Positions 34,363 through 44,036 are shown, counted from the stretch's first letter. The stretch: 64,000 nt of DNA from CALEAR01 sp035301485 (GCA_035301485.1 DATGUF010000041.1:124001-188000); one strand, 5' to 3'. Notes: generated by a model not told the origin, from the letters alone. Made by a program: numbers and translations.

Positions 34363-35388
34363 TTACAGCCCTATTGTGAACTCTACATCATAACTGTGCT
34401 CGCCCTGCATTAGGCCAGCAATTACTTCGTCGCAAGGCTTTTCTTCAAATAGAATCTTATATAGGCCAGTACAAATTGGCATGTAAATATCAAGCTGTTT
34501 TGCTCTTTCCGCAATAAGCTTCACGGTGTTAATCCCTTCTGCTGTTTGGCCTAGCGACGCCACAGCCTCTGCCACGGATAATCCTTTGCCAACTTGATAC
34601 CCCACCTGATAATTGCGCGACAAAGGGGATGAGCAGGTAACTATTAAATCACCTACCCCTGCTAGCCCTAAAAACGACATGGGGTTACCACCTAAATGCG
34701 CTGCGTAGCGGCTCATTTCTGCTAAGCTGCGGGTAATAAGCAAACCACGCGTGTTGTCGCCCACTCCCATTGCTGCTGCCATGCCTGTGGCAATTGCATA
34801 AATGTTTTTCAACGCACCGCCAAGCTCAACTCCATACATATCACCACTTTGATACACACGAAAGTAATCGCAAGACAGAGCCTGTTGAATGCGTTTGCAC
34901 AGCGCATCGTCATCACTGGCTATTACTGTGCCTGTAAATGTTTTTTCAACGATTTCTTTGGCTAAGTTGGGACCACTTAGCACCCCTACTCTCGCCTGTG
35001 GCCATTGCTCCATGAGGACTTGGCTCATTAATTGAAAACTATCTGCAGCAATACCTTTAGTGCAGCTCACTACTATTGTGCCCTCAGCCACGTATTCTTT
35101 AGCCTGCTGCAACACATCCACAAAAGCGCTACTAGGCACTGCCACAAAAATTAACGTGGCATCTTTTAAAGTAGTAATGAGATCATCGTTAGCATGCACG
35201 CCTGAAGGTAAAATGCTGCCTGGTAGGTATTTTTTGTTTTCATTGGCTGCATTAATGGCTGCCGCAGTCTCTGGATCTCGCACCCAAAGCCGAGCCTCAT
35301 GGCCATTTTCGGCTAGGATAGCCGCTATTGCTGTGCCAAAACTACCACCACCTAATACTGCAGCTATTTCAGTTGGTTTTTTTTGCAT
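34363..35388 (-). CDS. gpsA: Glycerol-3-phosphate dehydrogenase [NAD(P)+]
   Basis: Makes sn-glycerol 3-phosphate from dihydroxyacetone phosphate for phospholipid synthesis. The 341-residue protein has an N-terminal Rossmann motif (VLGGGSFGTAIAAILA, about 11-26), the SGPNLAKEI motif and the catalytic Lys in VELGGALKNIYAIATGM. The length is typical. It has an AAGGA ribosome site. sixA follows by two bases. The 290-base gap to its right is shared with a small acidic protein gene and holds a palindromic candidate operator. Confidence 0.95.
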   Translation of the reverse strand: MQKKPTEIAAVLGGGSFGTAIAAILAENGHEARLWVRDPETAAAINAANENKKYLPGSILPSGVHANDDLITTLKDATLIFVAVPSSAFVDVLQQAKEYVAEGTIVVSCTKGIAADSFQLMSQVLMEQWPQARVGVLSGPNLAKEIVEKTFTGTVIASDDDALCKRIQQALSCDYFRVYQSGDMYGVELGGALKNIYAIATGMAAAMGVGDNTRGLLITRSLAEMSRYAAHLGGNPMSFLGLAGVGDLIVTCSSPLSRNYQVGYQVGKGLSVAEAVASLGQTAEGINTVKLIAERAKQLDIYMPICTGLYKILFEEKPCDEVIAGLMQGEHSYDVEFTIGL

Positions 35389-35531
35389 GAAACAATTTTT
35401 CCTTAATGACGTTGCACACCTATACTAAACAGGCTTTCACATGGGAACAATACTAACACTTAGCGGTTCCGCTTGCCGTGTTCATCGCCCTAAACTTAAG
35501 CGCCTGTGCCATTTTCTATGCATGCATCAAC

Positions 35532-35545
35532 TTACCGTACGGTAA
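35532..35545. promoter_or_regulatory. 14-base palindrome, TetR-operator-like
   Basis: TTACCGTACGGTAA is a perfect palindrome in the gap between gpsA and the small acidic protein gene, 22 bases upstream of the -35 box at 35568. Length and GT/AC-rich halves resemble operators of TetR-family regulators. No regulator gene lies nearby. It could act on either neighbour. Confidence 0.4.
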
Positions 35546-35567
35546 ACGAGAATATTGATTTTAATAC

Positions 35568-35596
35568 TTGTCTTTCATGAAATTCAGGGGTATATA
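35568..35596 (+). promoter_or_regulatory. Sigma-70 promoter for the small acidic protein
   Basis: TTGTCT, a 17-base spacer, then TATATA. Transcription would start near 35603, giving a leader of about 75 bases before the ATG at 35679. Confidence 0.6.
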
Positions 35597-35678
35597 AGCA
35601 ACTAATTCAGCAGTGATTGCTGAGCACGTGCAATGTTCATTTTTTAACCAACTACAGCTAGAACGTGGAGGGCTTTGC

Positions 35679-35927
35679 ATGACCAACCACCAAAACAATC
35701 CTGACTACGAAGATGCGGATGAGCAGTTAATGAGTGATGATATTAGCTCTTTTGATGATGATGAGCTTCTTGATAGTGATGACGATGATGAAATCGCAAG
35801 CGAACCATCACGTAATCGTACCTTTAATATGGAAGCCCGCCAGCGCATTGAAGCGAAACTAGAAGAAAGACGTTTGGCAAAACAAATCGACAGCTATAAT
35901 TTTGATGATTTAGAACTCGATTACTAA
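35679..35927 (+). CDS. Small acidic protein, PA3496-family-like
   Basis: An 82-residue cytoplasmic protein. The first 50 residues are very acidic with runs of Asp and Ser (DDDEL, SDDDDDE). The C-terminal 30 residues form a basic-acidic helix, ARQRIEAKLEERRLAKQI, ending in a YNFDDLELDY-like tail. This C-terminus fits the small proteins annotated in Pseudomonas as PA3496-family putative envelope integrity proteins; what they do is unclear. The ATG at 35679 has a strong GGAGGG site; an in-frame start at 35613 has none. A strong terminator follows. Confidence 0.75.
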   Translation: MTNHQNNPDYEDADEQLMSDDISSFDDDELLDSDDDDEIASEPSRNRTFNMEARQRIEAKLEERRLAKQIDSYNFDDLELDY

Positions 35928-35955
35928 TTCATCCAACACTATCCAATTAAGCACA

Positions 35956-36004
35956 AAAAAGCCGAGCTCCGCACTCACTTTCATGAGGCGGAGCTCGGCT
36001 TTTT
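35956..36004. terminator. Bidirectional terminator
   Basis: Arms AAAAAGCCGAGCTCCGC at 35956-35972 and its exact complement at 35988-36004, with a 15-base loop. It carries A/T runs on both flanks, so it ends both the small acidic protein transcript and the converging sucCD transcript. Confidence 0.9.
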
Positions 36005-36024
36005 ACAGCTCAGTAATTGAGTAA

Positions 36025-36903
36025 TTACCAACCTGTTAGTTCTTTCAATGCTTCACCCATTTTGGATGGGTTACGCACTGTTTTTACACCAGCAGCTTCT
36101 AGTGCAGCAAACTTTTCATCCGCTGTACCTTGCCCACCAGAGATAATGGCGCCGGCGTGGCCCATTCTTTTACCTGGAGGTGCGGTTACACCTGCGATGT
36201 AAGAAACCACCGGCTTCGTAACATGCTCTTTAATGTAAGCGGCAGCCTCGTCTTCAGCGGTACCACCAATTTCACCCACCATGATAATGGCTTCTGTGCC
36301 AGGATCATTTTCAAAAAGCTCAAGGGCATCAATAAACGTCATACCTGGGATTGGGTCGCCACCAATACCGATACAGGCTGATTGGCCAAAACCTAATGCT
36401 GTGGTTTGGTTTACCGCTTCATAGGTAAGTGTTCCTGAACGAGAAACAATTCCTACCTTACCTGGCTGATGGATATGGCCTGGCATAATACCAATTTTGC
36501 AGTTTTCGCCAGGAACGATAATACCTGGGCAGTTAGGGCCAATAAGGCGTACACCACCTTTCTGCTCGAGATAAGCTTTTACAAAAAGCATATCCATAGC
36601 AGGAATGCCTTCCGTAATACAAACAATAAGCTCAATACCAGCCTCTGCAGCTTCAACGATGGAATCTTTACAGAAAGCAGCTGGTACATAAATCACAGAA
36701 GCTGTAGCGCCAGTCGCTTCTACCGCTTCTTTTACAGTGTTAAATACTGGCAAGCCAAGGTGAGTTTGCCCACCCTTACCTGGGGTAACCCCACCCACCA
36801 TTTGAGTACCGTAAGCAATCGCCTGTTCAGAATGCAGCGTACCTTGCGCACCAGTAAAACCCTGGCAAATAACCTTAGTGTTTTTATCGATCAAGATACT
36901 CAT
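36025..36903 (-). CDS. sucD: Succinyl-CoA synthetase alpha subunit
   Basis: The alpha subunit (292 residues) binds CoA and carries the phosphohistidine of the enzyme that turns succinyl-CoA into succinate while making ATP or GTP. The CoA-binding opening is present (KVICQGFTGAQGTLHSEQAI), GGVTPGKGGQTHLGLPVF follows, and the active-site His is in GHAGAIISGGQGTA. A GGAGG ribosome site lies inside sucC, and the ATG overlaps the sucC stop by four bases. It ends at the bidirectional terminator at 35956-36004. Confidence 0.97.
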   Translation of the reverse strand: MSILIDKNTKVICQGFTGAQGTLHSEQAIAYGTQMVGGVTPGKGGQTHLGLPVFNTVKEAVEATGATASVIYVPAAFCKDSIVEAAEAGIELIVCITEGIPAMDMLFVKAYLEQKGGVRLIGPNCPGIIVPGENCKIGIMPGHIHQPGKVGIVSRSGTLTYEAVNQTTALGFGQSACIGIGGDPIPGMTFIDALELFENDPGTEAIIMVGEIGGTAEDEAAAYIKEHVTKPVVSYIAGVTAPPGKRMGHAGAIISGGQGTADEKFAALEAAGVKTVRNPSKMGEALKELTGW

Positions 36904-38069
36904 GCTGCACCTCCAACTGCATCAACGATTTGTTTCGCCGCATCATTGAAACCAGATGCTGCAATAATATTCAGCCCGCTTTCAGCTAGAATCTTACTGC
37001 CTAGCTCGGCGTTGTTACCTTCTAAACGCACCACAACTGGTACTTCTACTCCCACCTCTTTTACAGCGCCTAAAATACCCTCAGCGATTAAGTCACAACG
37101 CACAATACCACCGAAAATATTCACTAAAACGCCTTTTACGCTTTCATCAGAAAGAATAATTTTAAACGCTTCTGTTACACGCTCTTTGGTAGCACCGCCA
37201 CCCACGTCTAAGAAGTTAGCGGGCGAACCACCGGTTAGCTGAATGAGGTCCATGGTGGCCATCGCCAAACCTGCACCGTTAACCATGCAACCGATGTTGC
37301 CATCTAGCGCAACGTAGTTGAGGTCCCACTCGGCAGCAGCACGCTCGCGCGGGTCTTCTTGGGTTGGATCGTCGAAGCGCATGAGTTCTTTTTGACGGTA
37401 TAAAGCGCTGCCATCAATATTTAGCTTAGCGTCTAAGCAGTGCAAGTCGCCTTCTTCGGTAATAACGAGAGGGTTAACTTCAAGCAGTGCTAAATCACGC
37501 TCTTCAAACATTTTAGCTAGGCCAAGGAAAATCTGTACGAACTGGTTAACTAGCTTGCCTTCTAAACCAAGCTTGAACGCCATTTCGCGGCCTTGATAAG
37601 GCATAGCACCAAGAATTGGATCAATCTCAGCTTTTAAGATTTTCTCCGGTGTTTCAGCTGCAACGGTTTCAATTTCAACCCCACCTTCTGTGGAGGCCAT
37701 GAAAACGATACGGCGTGTAGCTCTATCTAGCACAGCACCTAGGTAAAATTCCTTAGCAATATCTGTGCAAGGCTCTACCAAGATCTTTGAAACAGGCTGG
37801 CCATTTTCATCTGTTTGGAAAGTAACAAGGCGCTGCCCTAGCCACTGTTTAGCAAAAGCGGCTGCATCTTCAGTGTTATCCACTAGCTTAACACCGCCCG
37901 CTTTACCTCGGCCCCCAGCGTGAACCTGGGCTTTTACCACCCAGCGGTCACCGCCTATTTCTGCCATTTTCTCAACCACTTCTTCGGGGGTATCACATGC
38001 AAACCCCTTAGATACTGGCAAACCATATTCAGCAAAAAGCTGTTTTGCTTGGTATTCATGCAAATTCAT
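36900..38069 (-). CDS. sucC: Succinyl-CoA synthetase beta subunit
   Basis: The beta subunit (389 residues) holds the nucleotide-binding ATP-grasp domain (MNLHEYQAKQLFAEYGLPV start, then KAQVHAGGRGKAGGVKL). The C-terminal CoA-ligase domain has VNIFGGIVRCDLIAEGI. It is coupled to sucD. A terminator lies between lpd and this gene (38104-38141), so sucCD probably has its own promoter in the 77-base gap or depends on read-through. Confidence 0.97.
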   Translation of the reverse strand: MNLHEYQAKQLFAEYGLPVSKGFACDTPEEVVEKMAEIGGDRWVVKAQVHAGGRGKAGGVKLVDNTEDAAAFAKQWLGQRLVTFQTDENGQPVSKILVEPCTDIAKEFYLGAVLDRATRRIVFMASTEGGVEIETVAAETPEKILKAEIDPILGAMPYQGREMAFKLGLEGKLVNQFVQIFLGLAKMFEERDLALLEVNPLVITEEGDLHCLDAKLNIDGSALYRQKELMRFDDPTQEDPRERAAAEWDLNYVALDGNIGCMVNGAGLAMATMDLIQLTGGSPANFLDVGGGATKERVTEAFKIILSDESVKGVLVNIFGGIVRCDLIAEGILGAVKEVGVEVPVVVRLEGNNAELGSKILAESGLNIIAASGFNDAAKQIVDAVGGAA

Positions 38070-38103
38070 GTGTTGTTTCCATTTTCACGTTATTAGACTT
38101 AGC

Positions 38104-38141
38104 AATAAAAAAGCCTGGCTATAAGACCAAGCTTTTTTATT
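38104..38141 (-). terminator. Terminator of sucAB-lpd
   Basis: Arms at 38104-38118 and 38127-38141 with an eight-base loop. The single DNA mismatch becomes a U-G wobble in leftward RNA, and that strand ends in UUUUUUAUU. It lies six bases past the lpd stop and upstream of sucC. Confidence 0.78.
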
Positions 38142-38146
38142 GGTGT

Positions 38147-39589
38147 TTACTTGTTACGTCGTCTTTGTGCGATGTGAATTGCTTTGTAATCAGCGGCTAA
38201 AGCAGCTTCATGCACGGTTTCTGACAAGGTTGGATGGCTAAACACCATCAACTGCAGATCTTCAATAGTGGCCCCAAACTCCATTGCGATCACCCCTTGC
38301 TGAATCAGCTCTGAGGCTTGCGGCCCGACGATATGCATACCTAATACGCGATCGCTCTTTTCATCCACAACGAACTTCACCATACCTGCAGCATCACCTG
38401 CAGCTAAGGCACGACCATTTGCAGCGAAAGGCACCACGCCTGTTTTGTATGCTTCGCCTGAAGCTTTTACTTCGTCTTCGGTTAATCCAACCCAGGCAAT
38501 TTCTGGGCTTGTATAGATAACAGAAGCAATTGCATCGTAATTAACTTGTGTGTGCTCACCAGCAATAACATCTGCCACCATTACACCTTCTTCAAGTGCT
38601 TTGTGTGCTAATGCTGGACCACGCACTAAATCACCAATGGCGTAAACGCCCGTGACGTCAGTGCGGCACTGGTTGTCTGCATAAACGTAGTTACGCTCAT
38701 CCAAGGAAACACCGCTGTCTTTAGCAAGAAGTGCTTCAACATTTGGATAACGCCCCACTGCAACAATCAGTTTATCGAACACCACAGACTGCTCACCTTC
38801 ACTGTTGGTGTAATCAACAGTTACTTCATCACCGTTAATTTCAGTGCCAGTGACGCGAGCGCCTAACTGAATATCTAAGCCTTGCTTTTTGAAGTTTTTC
38901 GCAGCTTCACGGGAAATCTGCTTATCAACGCTAGGCAAGAAAGTATCTAGTGCTTCAAGAATGGTAACTTCTGCACCTAAACGGGCCCAAACACTACCGA
39001 GCTCTAGGCCAATAACACCAGCGCCAATAACGCCTAAACGCTTAGGCACTTCTGTAAACGCCAGTGCCCCTGTGGAGTTAACAATAATGTCATCCGTAAC
39101 CGGAGCAACTGGGATATCAATAGGTTCGGAACCTGCTGCAAGAATAACGTGGTCAGCACCTAGCACTTGTGTTTCTTCACCCTCTAGAGCGGTGAATTCC
39201 ACTTGCTTACCAGCTAACAACTTGCCTGTGCCTTGCAACCAGGTAACTTTATTAGCCTGAAACAGTGCAGCAATACCACCTGTAAGCTGTTTTACAGTTG
39301 TGTCTTTACGCTCTTGCATCTTGGCTACATCAATAGTGACTTCACCAGTGTTGATGCCGTGATCTGCGAATGTTTGCTGCGCTTCGTAGAAATTCCACGA
39401 AGAATCTAGCAACGCTTTAGAAGGAATACATCCTACGTTTAAGCAGGTACCACCTAAAGCTGGTTTGCCTTCATCATTCACACGCTTCTCTATACAAGCT
39501 GTTTTAAAGCCATGCTGAGCTGCGCGAATGGCGGCGGCGTAGCCACCTGGCCCGCCACCGATCACTATTACATCGTATTTATCACTCAT
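38147..39589 (-). CDS. lpd: Dihydrolipoyl dehydrogenase (E3)
   Basis: A 480-residue flavoprotein that reoxidises the lipoyl arm of 2-oxoglutarate dehydrogenase. The FAD motif is IGGGPGGYAAAIRAAQHG (about 11-28), and the redox disulfide is in GGTCLNVGCIPSKAL with the C-x4-C spacing. A second Rossmann motif is at GAGVIGLELGSVWARLG, and the catalytic His lies in FSHPTLSETVHEA. Its place right after sucB marks it as the E3 of this complex, though it may also serve others. AAAAGGA is the ribosome site. Confidence 0.96.
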   Translation of the reverse strand: MSDKYDVIVIGGGPGGYAAAIRAAQHGFKTACIEKRVNDEGKPALGGTCLNVGCIPSKALLDSSWNFYEAQQTFADHGINTGEVTIDVAKMQERKDTTVKQLTGGIAALFQANKVTWLQGTGKLLAGKQVEFTALEGEETQVLGADHVILAAGSEPIDIPVAPVTDDIIVNSTGALAFTEVPKRLGVIGAGVIGLELGSVWARLGAEVTILEALDTFLPSVDKQISREAAKNFKKQGLDIQLGARVTGTEINGDEVTVDYTNSEGEQSVVFDKLIVAVGRYPNVEALLAKDSGVSLDERNYVYADNQCRTDVTGVYAIGDLVRGPALAHKALEEGVMVADVIAGEHTQVNYDAIASVIYTSPEIAWVGLTEDEVKASGEAYKTGVVPFAANGRALAAGDAAGMVKFVVDEKSDRVLGMHIVGPQASELIQQGVIAMEFGATIEDLQLMVFSHPTLSETVHEAALAADYKAIHIAQRRRNK

Positions 39590-39621
39590 ATTTTTTCCTT
39601 TTAAAGGATTACCCTTCTAGC

Positions 39622-40833
39622 TTAAATATCAAGCAATAGCCTTGCAGGGTCTTCCAAGAAGTTCTTTACTGCCACTAAAAACTGTACAGCCTCTTTACCA
39701 TCGATTAAGCGGTGGTCGTAAGAAAGCGCCAGATACATCATGGGCAGAATTTTAACCTCACCGTTTACTGCCATTGGACGCTGCTGAATGGTGTGCATTC
39801 CTAAAATTGCAGTTTGTGGTGGGTTTAAAATAGGCGTAGAAAGCAAGGAACCAAACACACCACCATTCGAAATGGTGAAAGTTCCGCCGGTCATCTCGTC
39901 GATAGACAATCTGCCTTCCTGTGCTTTCGTGCCGTATTCAATAATGTCGGCTTCAACTTCAGCGAGGCCTTTTTGATCCGCATCACGCAACACGGGTACC
40001 ACTAAACCACGCTCAGTAGATACGGCAACACCCACGTCGTAGAAACCGTGGTACACAATATCATCGCCATCAATAGAAGCGTTTACCGCTGGGAAGCGCT
40101 TTAATGCTTCAACACAAGCACGTACAAAGAAGCTCATGAAACCAAGGCGCACGCCATGTGCTTTTTCAAAATCAGCTTGGTAGCTCTTGCGCATATTCAT
40201 GATGGGCTCCATGTTCACCTCGTTAAAGGTAGTTAACATGGCTGCCTCTTGCTGCGCAGCCACAAGGCGCTCAGCAATACGCTTACGCAGGCGCGTCATA
40301 GGTACTCGGCGCTCTTCACGGGCACCTAACGGTGCCTGCGTAGCTTCCTCTTGTGCTGCAGGAGCAGCAGACTGACGGCGAGCTTCGCGCTCTTGAATAG
40401 CTGCTTGCACATCTTCTTTAGTGATGCGTCCGCCCTTACCGGTACCTTTGATATCGTTGATATCTAAGCCCGCTTCACTGATTAATTTACGTGCTGCTGG
40501 TGCTGCCACAGCATCTTCAGCATCTGTTGCTTCAGCAGCAGGTGCTGCTTCTTCTGCAGGCGCTTCTTTTTCAGCTGGGGCACTCTCTGCCACCGCTGAT
40601 GTGTCGAGTGTGGCAATAATTTCCTCACTTTCGACTAAATCACCCTCGCCTTTAAGGACGTTAGTTAAAACGCCATCGCGAGGAGCCACCACTTCTAGTA
40701 CTACTTTATCTGTTTCAATATCTACAATTAGCTCGTCACGCTTAACCGCTTCGCCTTCTTTCTTGTACCAAGTGGCGATGTTTCCGTCCGCAATGGACTC
40801 AGGAAATTGTGGCGCTTTAATTTCGATTGACAT
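39622..40833 (-). CDS. sucB: 2-oxoglutarate dehydrogenase E2 (dihydrolipoyl succinyltransferase)
   Basis: A 403-residue protein with one lipoyl domain (lipoyl Lys in IETDKVVLEV, about 38-47), an Ala/Glu/Pro-rich linker (about 80-110), a peripheral-subunit-binding domain (AARKLISEAGLDINDIKGTG) and a CoA-acyltransferase core. The catalytic His-Asp is in LALSYDHRLIDGKEAVQFL. I chose the ATG at 40833, with AAGGG upstream and the normal MSIEIKAP opening; an in-frame start at 40851 lacks support. It sits between sucA and lpd. Confidence 0.96.
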   Translation of the reverse strand: MSIEIKAPQFPESIADGNIATWYKKEGEAVKRDELIVDIETDKVVLEVVAPRDGVLTNVLKGEGDLVESEEIIATLDTSAVAESAPAEKEAPAEEAAPAAEATDAEDAVAAPAARKLISEAGLDINDIKGTGKGGRITKEDVQAAIQEREARRQSAAPAAQEEATQAPLGAREERRVPMTRLRKRIAERLVAAQQEAAMLTTFNEVNMEPIMNMRKSYQADFEKAHGVRLGFMSFFVRACVEALKRFPAVNASIDGDDIVYHGFYDVGVAVSTERGLVVPVLRDADQKGLAEVEADIIEYGTKAQEGRLSIDEMTGGTFTISNGGVFGSLLSTPILNPPQTAILGMHTIQQRPMAVNGEVKILPMMYLALSYDHRLIDGKEAVQFLVAVKNFLEDPARLLLDI

Positions 40834-40861
40834 AGTTAGCCCTTCTTCCACTTATTTCTAA

Positions 40862-43702
40862 TCAAATAACTTCAAAAGCTTCTTCAACGAGCTTTTGCTG
40901 TTCGTTAACGTGTTGCGACATTAAACCTGTTGCTGGTGCGGCGGCCGACCTACGGCCTGCGTAGCGAAGGTTTAAATCGGGACTAAAGCGAGCGGCAGCA
41001 TTACGCATGTTGTGCTGGCTGCTATACCAAGCCCCTTGGTTCATCGGCTCTTCTTGACACCACACTAAGGTTTTCATGTTCTTAAAGGGCGCCAAAGCTT
41101 CGTCTAGCTTTTTACCTGGGAACGGATAAAGCTGTTCAATTCTCACCAACGCTGTATTCGTGATCTCATTGCTTTCGCGGTGTTCTAGCAGGTCGTAATA
41201 CACCTTACCGCTACAGATAATAACGCGATCAACTTCCTCAGCATTTAGGTTCTCATCATGCTCCGGAATTACAGTTTGGAACCTGCCATTTGCTAGCTCA
41301 TCAAGGCTAGAAATAGCATTTTTATGACGCAACAAACTCTTCGGGCTCATTACGATCAATGGGATGCGTAATGGACGCACCGCTTGGCGGCGTAACAGGT
41401 GGAAGATTTGCGCTGGTGTTGTAGGCACACACACTTGCATGTTGTGCTCAGCACACAGCTGCAAGAAACGCTCTAACCGCGCAGAAGAGTGTTCTGGCCC
41501 TTGGCCTTCATACCCATGCGGTAGCAGCATGGTTAAACCACACATGCGTCCCCACTTGGCTTCACCCGATGAGATGAACTGGTCAATTACCACCTGTGCA
41601 CCGTTGGCGAAATCACCAAACTGTGCTTCCCAAATAATTAGCCCCTTAGGTGTTGTCGTGGCGTAGCCATACTCAAAAGCAAGCACCGCTTCTTCTGACA
41701 ATAAGGAGTCATAGATTTCCACTGGTGGATTGTTTTTATCTAAATGTGCCAACGGCATATAGCTCATGCCATCTTTTTGGCTATGCAACACAGCATGACG
41801 GTGGGAGAAAGTACCGCGCCCCACGTCTTGCCCTGTTAAGCGCACTTGGAAGCCTTCATCAAGCAAGGTAGCGTAAGCTAAGTTTTCCGCATAACCCCAG
41901 TTAATTGGCTGAGCACCAGCTGTCATTTTCTTGCGATCATCAAGGATTCTCTTCACTTGACGTTGGATCACAAAACCTTCCGGTAGCTGCTCTAACTGAG
42001 TAGCAAGTTCTTGCAAACGCTTAAGGTCAAAACTGGTATCCCAATCGCTTACCACTTTGTGATCAAGGTATGGGCCCCAATCAACAAACATGGCCTTATT
42101 TGGCTCTAAAACAAGCTTTTCTACCACATGATTGCCCTGATCTAAGGCATCACGGTAGGCATCGATCATTGCTTCATTTTCATCTTCGCTGATCACACCA
42201 TCGGTAATAAGCTGCTCTGCATAGAGAGTTCTAGCGGTGGGATGTGCTTTAATTTTTTTGTACATCATGGGCTGAGTAGCAGATGGTTCATCCGCCTCGT
42301 TATGCCCTAAACGGCGGTAACCAATGAGGTCGATTACCACGTCTTTCTTAAACTGCATGCGGTAGTCTACCGCTAGCTGGGTAGCGAAAAACACTGCTTC
42401 TGGATCATCACCGTTAACATGTAAAATCGGTGCTTGAACCATCTTAGCAACGTCTGTGCAATATTCTGTTGAGCGTGCATCTTCACGCTTACTGGTGGTG
42501 AAACCAACCTGGTTGTTAATGATCACATGCACGGTACCGCCTACTTTGTAAGCACGTGTCTGTGACATCTGCAGCGTTTCCATGACCACACCCTGGCCGG
42601 CAAACGCAGCATCACCATGCACAAGAACTGGCACCACTTGGTCGCGCGAGGCATCTTGGCGACGCTCTTGGCGTGCACGTACAGAACCTTCAACAACCGG
42701 TGATACGATTTCTAAGTGTGAGGGGTTAAACGCCATGGCGAGGTGCATCTCACCACCTGGCGTGCGTACGTTTGATGAGAAACCTTGGTGGTATTTTACG
42801 TCGTCAGAACCACCCTCATAAACGTATTTACCTTCGAACTCTTCGAATAGCTCTTGCGGGCGTTTACCCAGAATGTTGACAAGCATGTTTAAACGGCCAC
42901 GGTGCGCCATTCCGAAAACAATTTCTTTAACACCGTAACTGCCGAGGCGTTGGATTAACTCATCCATAAGTGGAATGAGTGCTTCACCACCTTCTAAACC
43001 AAAACGCTTGGTGCCCGGGTAACGGCCACCTAAATATTTTTCTAATCCTTCTGCGGCATTTAACTGCGACAAAATATGTTTGCGCGTTTCAACGCCGTAC
43101 TCTGGTTTACTACGAACACTTTCTAAACGTTGTTGAATCCAGCGCTTCTCAGCTGTATCAACAATGTGCATGTATTCTGCACCAATTGATCCGCAGTAGG
43201 TACCACGCAAGCAAGCAACAATCTCTCGAAGAGTCGCCTCAGGCTTACCTATAAAAAGGTTACCTGTGTGGAACACAGTATCTAGATCCGCATCACTAAG
43301 GCCGTGATGTGATAATTCTAAATCTGGAACAGCCTCACGCTTCATAATACCGAGGGGGTCAAGATTAGCGACCTGGTGACCTCTATTACGGTATGCGGCT
43401 ATGAGATGCAGTACGCGAACCTGGCGTCGTTCATGCTCAGTGCTTACAGCACCTGCACCAATTTTTTGGACCCTAGAACGATTTTTGGCTTCCAAAAGAA
43501 AATGTTCGCGAACAGCTTTGTGCGACATTTCTGCCTCAACGTTGTTTTCAACGCTGGGGAGTTTGTCAAAGTAAACGCGCCAATCTTCTGGAATAGAATT
43601 GGGGTCAGCCAAGTAAGATTCGTACAGTTCATCAACATAGGCGGCGTTGTTTCCTCCGAGATGTGAGGATGTCCACTGTTGCTGCATGGAACTGTCTTGC
43701 AT
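40862..43702 (-). CDS. sucA: 2-oxoglutarate dehydrogenase E1
   Basis: A 946-residue thiamine-diphosphate enzyme that decarboxylates 2-oxoglutarate. The E1 N-terminal helix pattern (YVDELYESYLADPNSIPEDW) contacts the E2 core. Core motifs follow: FGMAHRGRLNMLVNILGK, the ThDP-binding region with NNQVGFTTS, and LPHGYEGQGPEHSSAR near the C-terminus. I chose the ATG at 43702, ten bases after AAGG; an in-frame TTG at 43711 is too close to that site. sucB follows by 28 bases. Confidence 0.97.
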   Translation of the reverse strand: MQDSSMQQQWTSSHLGGNNAAYVDELYESYLADPNSIPEDWRVYFDKLPSVENNVEAEMSHKAVREHFLLEAKNRSRVQKIGAGAVSTEHERRQVRVLHLIAAYRNRGHQVANLDPLGIMKREAVPDLELSHHGLSDADLDTVFHTGNLFIGKPEATLREIVACLRGTYCGSIGAEYMHIVDTAEKRWIQQRLESVRSKPEYGVETRKHILSQLNAAEGLEKYLGGRYPGTKRFGLEGGEALIPLMDELIQRLGSYGVKEIVFGMAHRGRLNMLVNILGKRPQELFEEFEGKYVYEGGSDDVKYHQGFSSNVRTPGGEMHLAMAFNPSHLEIVSPVVEGSVRARQERRQDASRDQVVPVLVHGDAAFAGQGVVMETLQMSQTRAYKVGGTVHVIINNQVGFTTSKREDARSTEYCTDVAKMVQAPILHVNGDDPEAVFFATQLAVDYRMQFKKDVVIDLIGYRRLGHNEADEPSATQPMMYKKIKAHPTARTLYAEQLITDGVISEDENEAMIDAYRDALDQGNHVVEKLVLEPNKAMFVDWGPYLDHKVVSDWDTSFDLKRLQELATQLEQLPEGFVIQRQVKRILDDRKKMTAGAQPINWGYAENLAYATLLDEGFQVRLTGQDVGRGTFSHRHAVLHSQKDGMSYMPLAHLDKNNPPVEIYDSLLSEEAVLAFEYGYATTTPKGLIIWEAQFGDFANGAQVVIDQFISSGEAKWGRMCGLTMLLPHGYEGQGPEHSSARLERFLQLCAEHNMQVCVPTTPAQIFHLLRRQAVRPLRIPLIVMSPKSLLRHKNAISSLDELANGRFQTVIPEHDENLNAEEVDRVIICSGKVYYDLLEHRESNEITNTALVRIEQLYPFPGKKLDEALAPFKNMKTLVWCQEEPMNQGAWYSSQHNMRNAAARFSPDLNLRYAGRRSAAAPATGLMSQHVNEQQKLVEEAFEVI

Positions 43703-44009
43703 TGTATTCAATCCTTATAGGAAAAATGCAGACTCCGCTGTTGCTATGGAGCAAGCAACGGGAGCGCCTGTATCTTTATGCGTTATAATTAAGACACGGA
43801 ATTTCTTTTGGAAATGCCGTCTCTCCCGAAACTTTTTTTAACACTTTACTGCCAATGACTTTAAAGCCAAAACAGTGTAACGCTTTTTATTTATTTTTGT
43901 TAGCTATCGCAGTGATTTGAAACACTAAACGGTATTTCATTCAGCTTCAAACCATTTATACACTCCTATGAATCACACTTTAGTCTCATTGGCACTTATT
44001 TTTAGACAA
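43703..44009. other. Gap between sdhB and sucA
   Basis: About 310 bases without a gene, upstream of sucA. It holds a 10-base-arm hairpin at 43796-43820 (ACGGAATTTC / GAAATGCCGT, one mismatch) and a TATAAC leftward -10-like box near 43785-43790 without a good -35. With the sdhB terminator at its right end, it should contain the sucAB-lpd promoter, but I cannot place one with confidence. Confidence 0.5.
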
Positions 44010-44035
44010 AAAAAACGGCCCGTAGGCCGTTTTTT
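44010..44035 (-). terminator. Terminator of sdhCDAB
   Basis: AAAAAACGGCC, a four-base loop, then GGCCGTTTTTT. It is a compact, perfect stem with A/T flanks, one base past the sdhB stop. Confidence 0.9.
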
Positions 44036-44036
44036 C

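Noticed and set aside
36469..37242. A 257-codon open frame on the plus strand, opposite sucD and sucC
   Set aside because: It is antisense to two strongly conserved genes and has no family resemblance or ribosome site. It is a by-product of codon use on the other strand.
43703..43711. Longer sucA start at TTG 43711
   Set aside because: The only ribosome site (AAGG) would be almost adjacent to it, while it is well spaced from the ATG at 43702.
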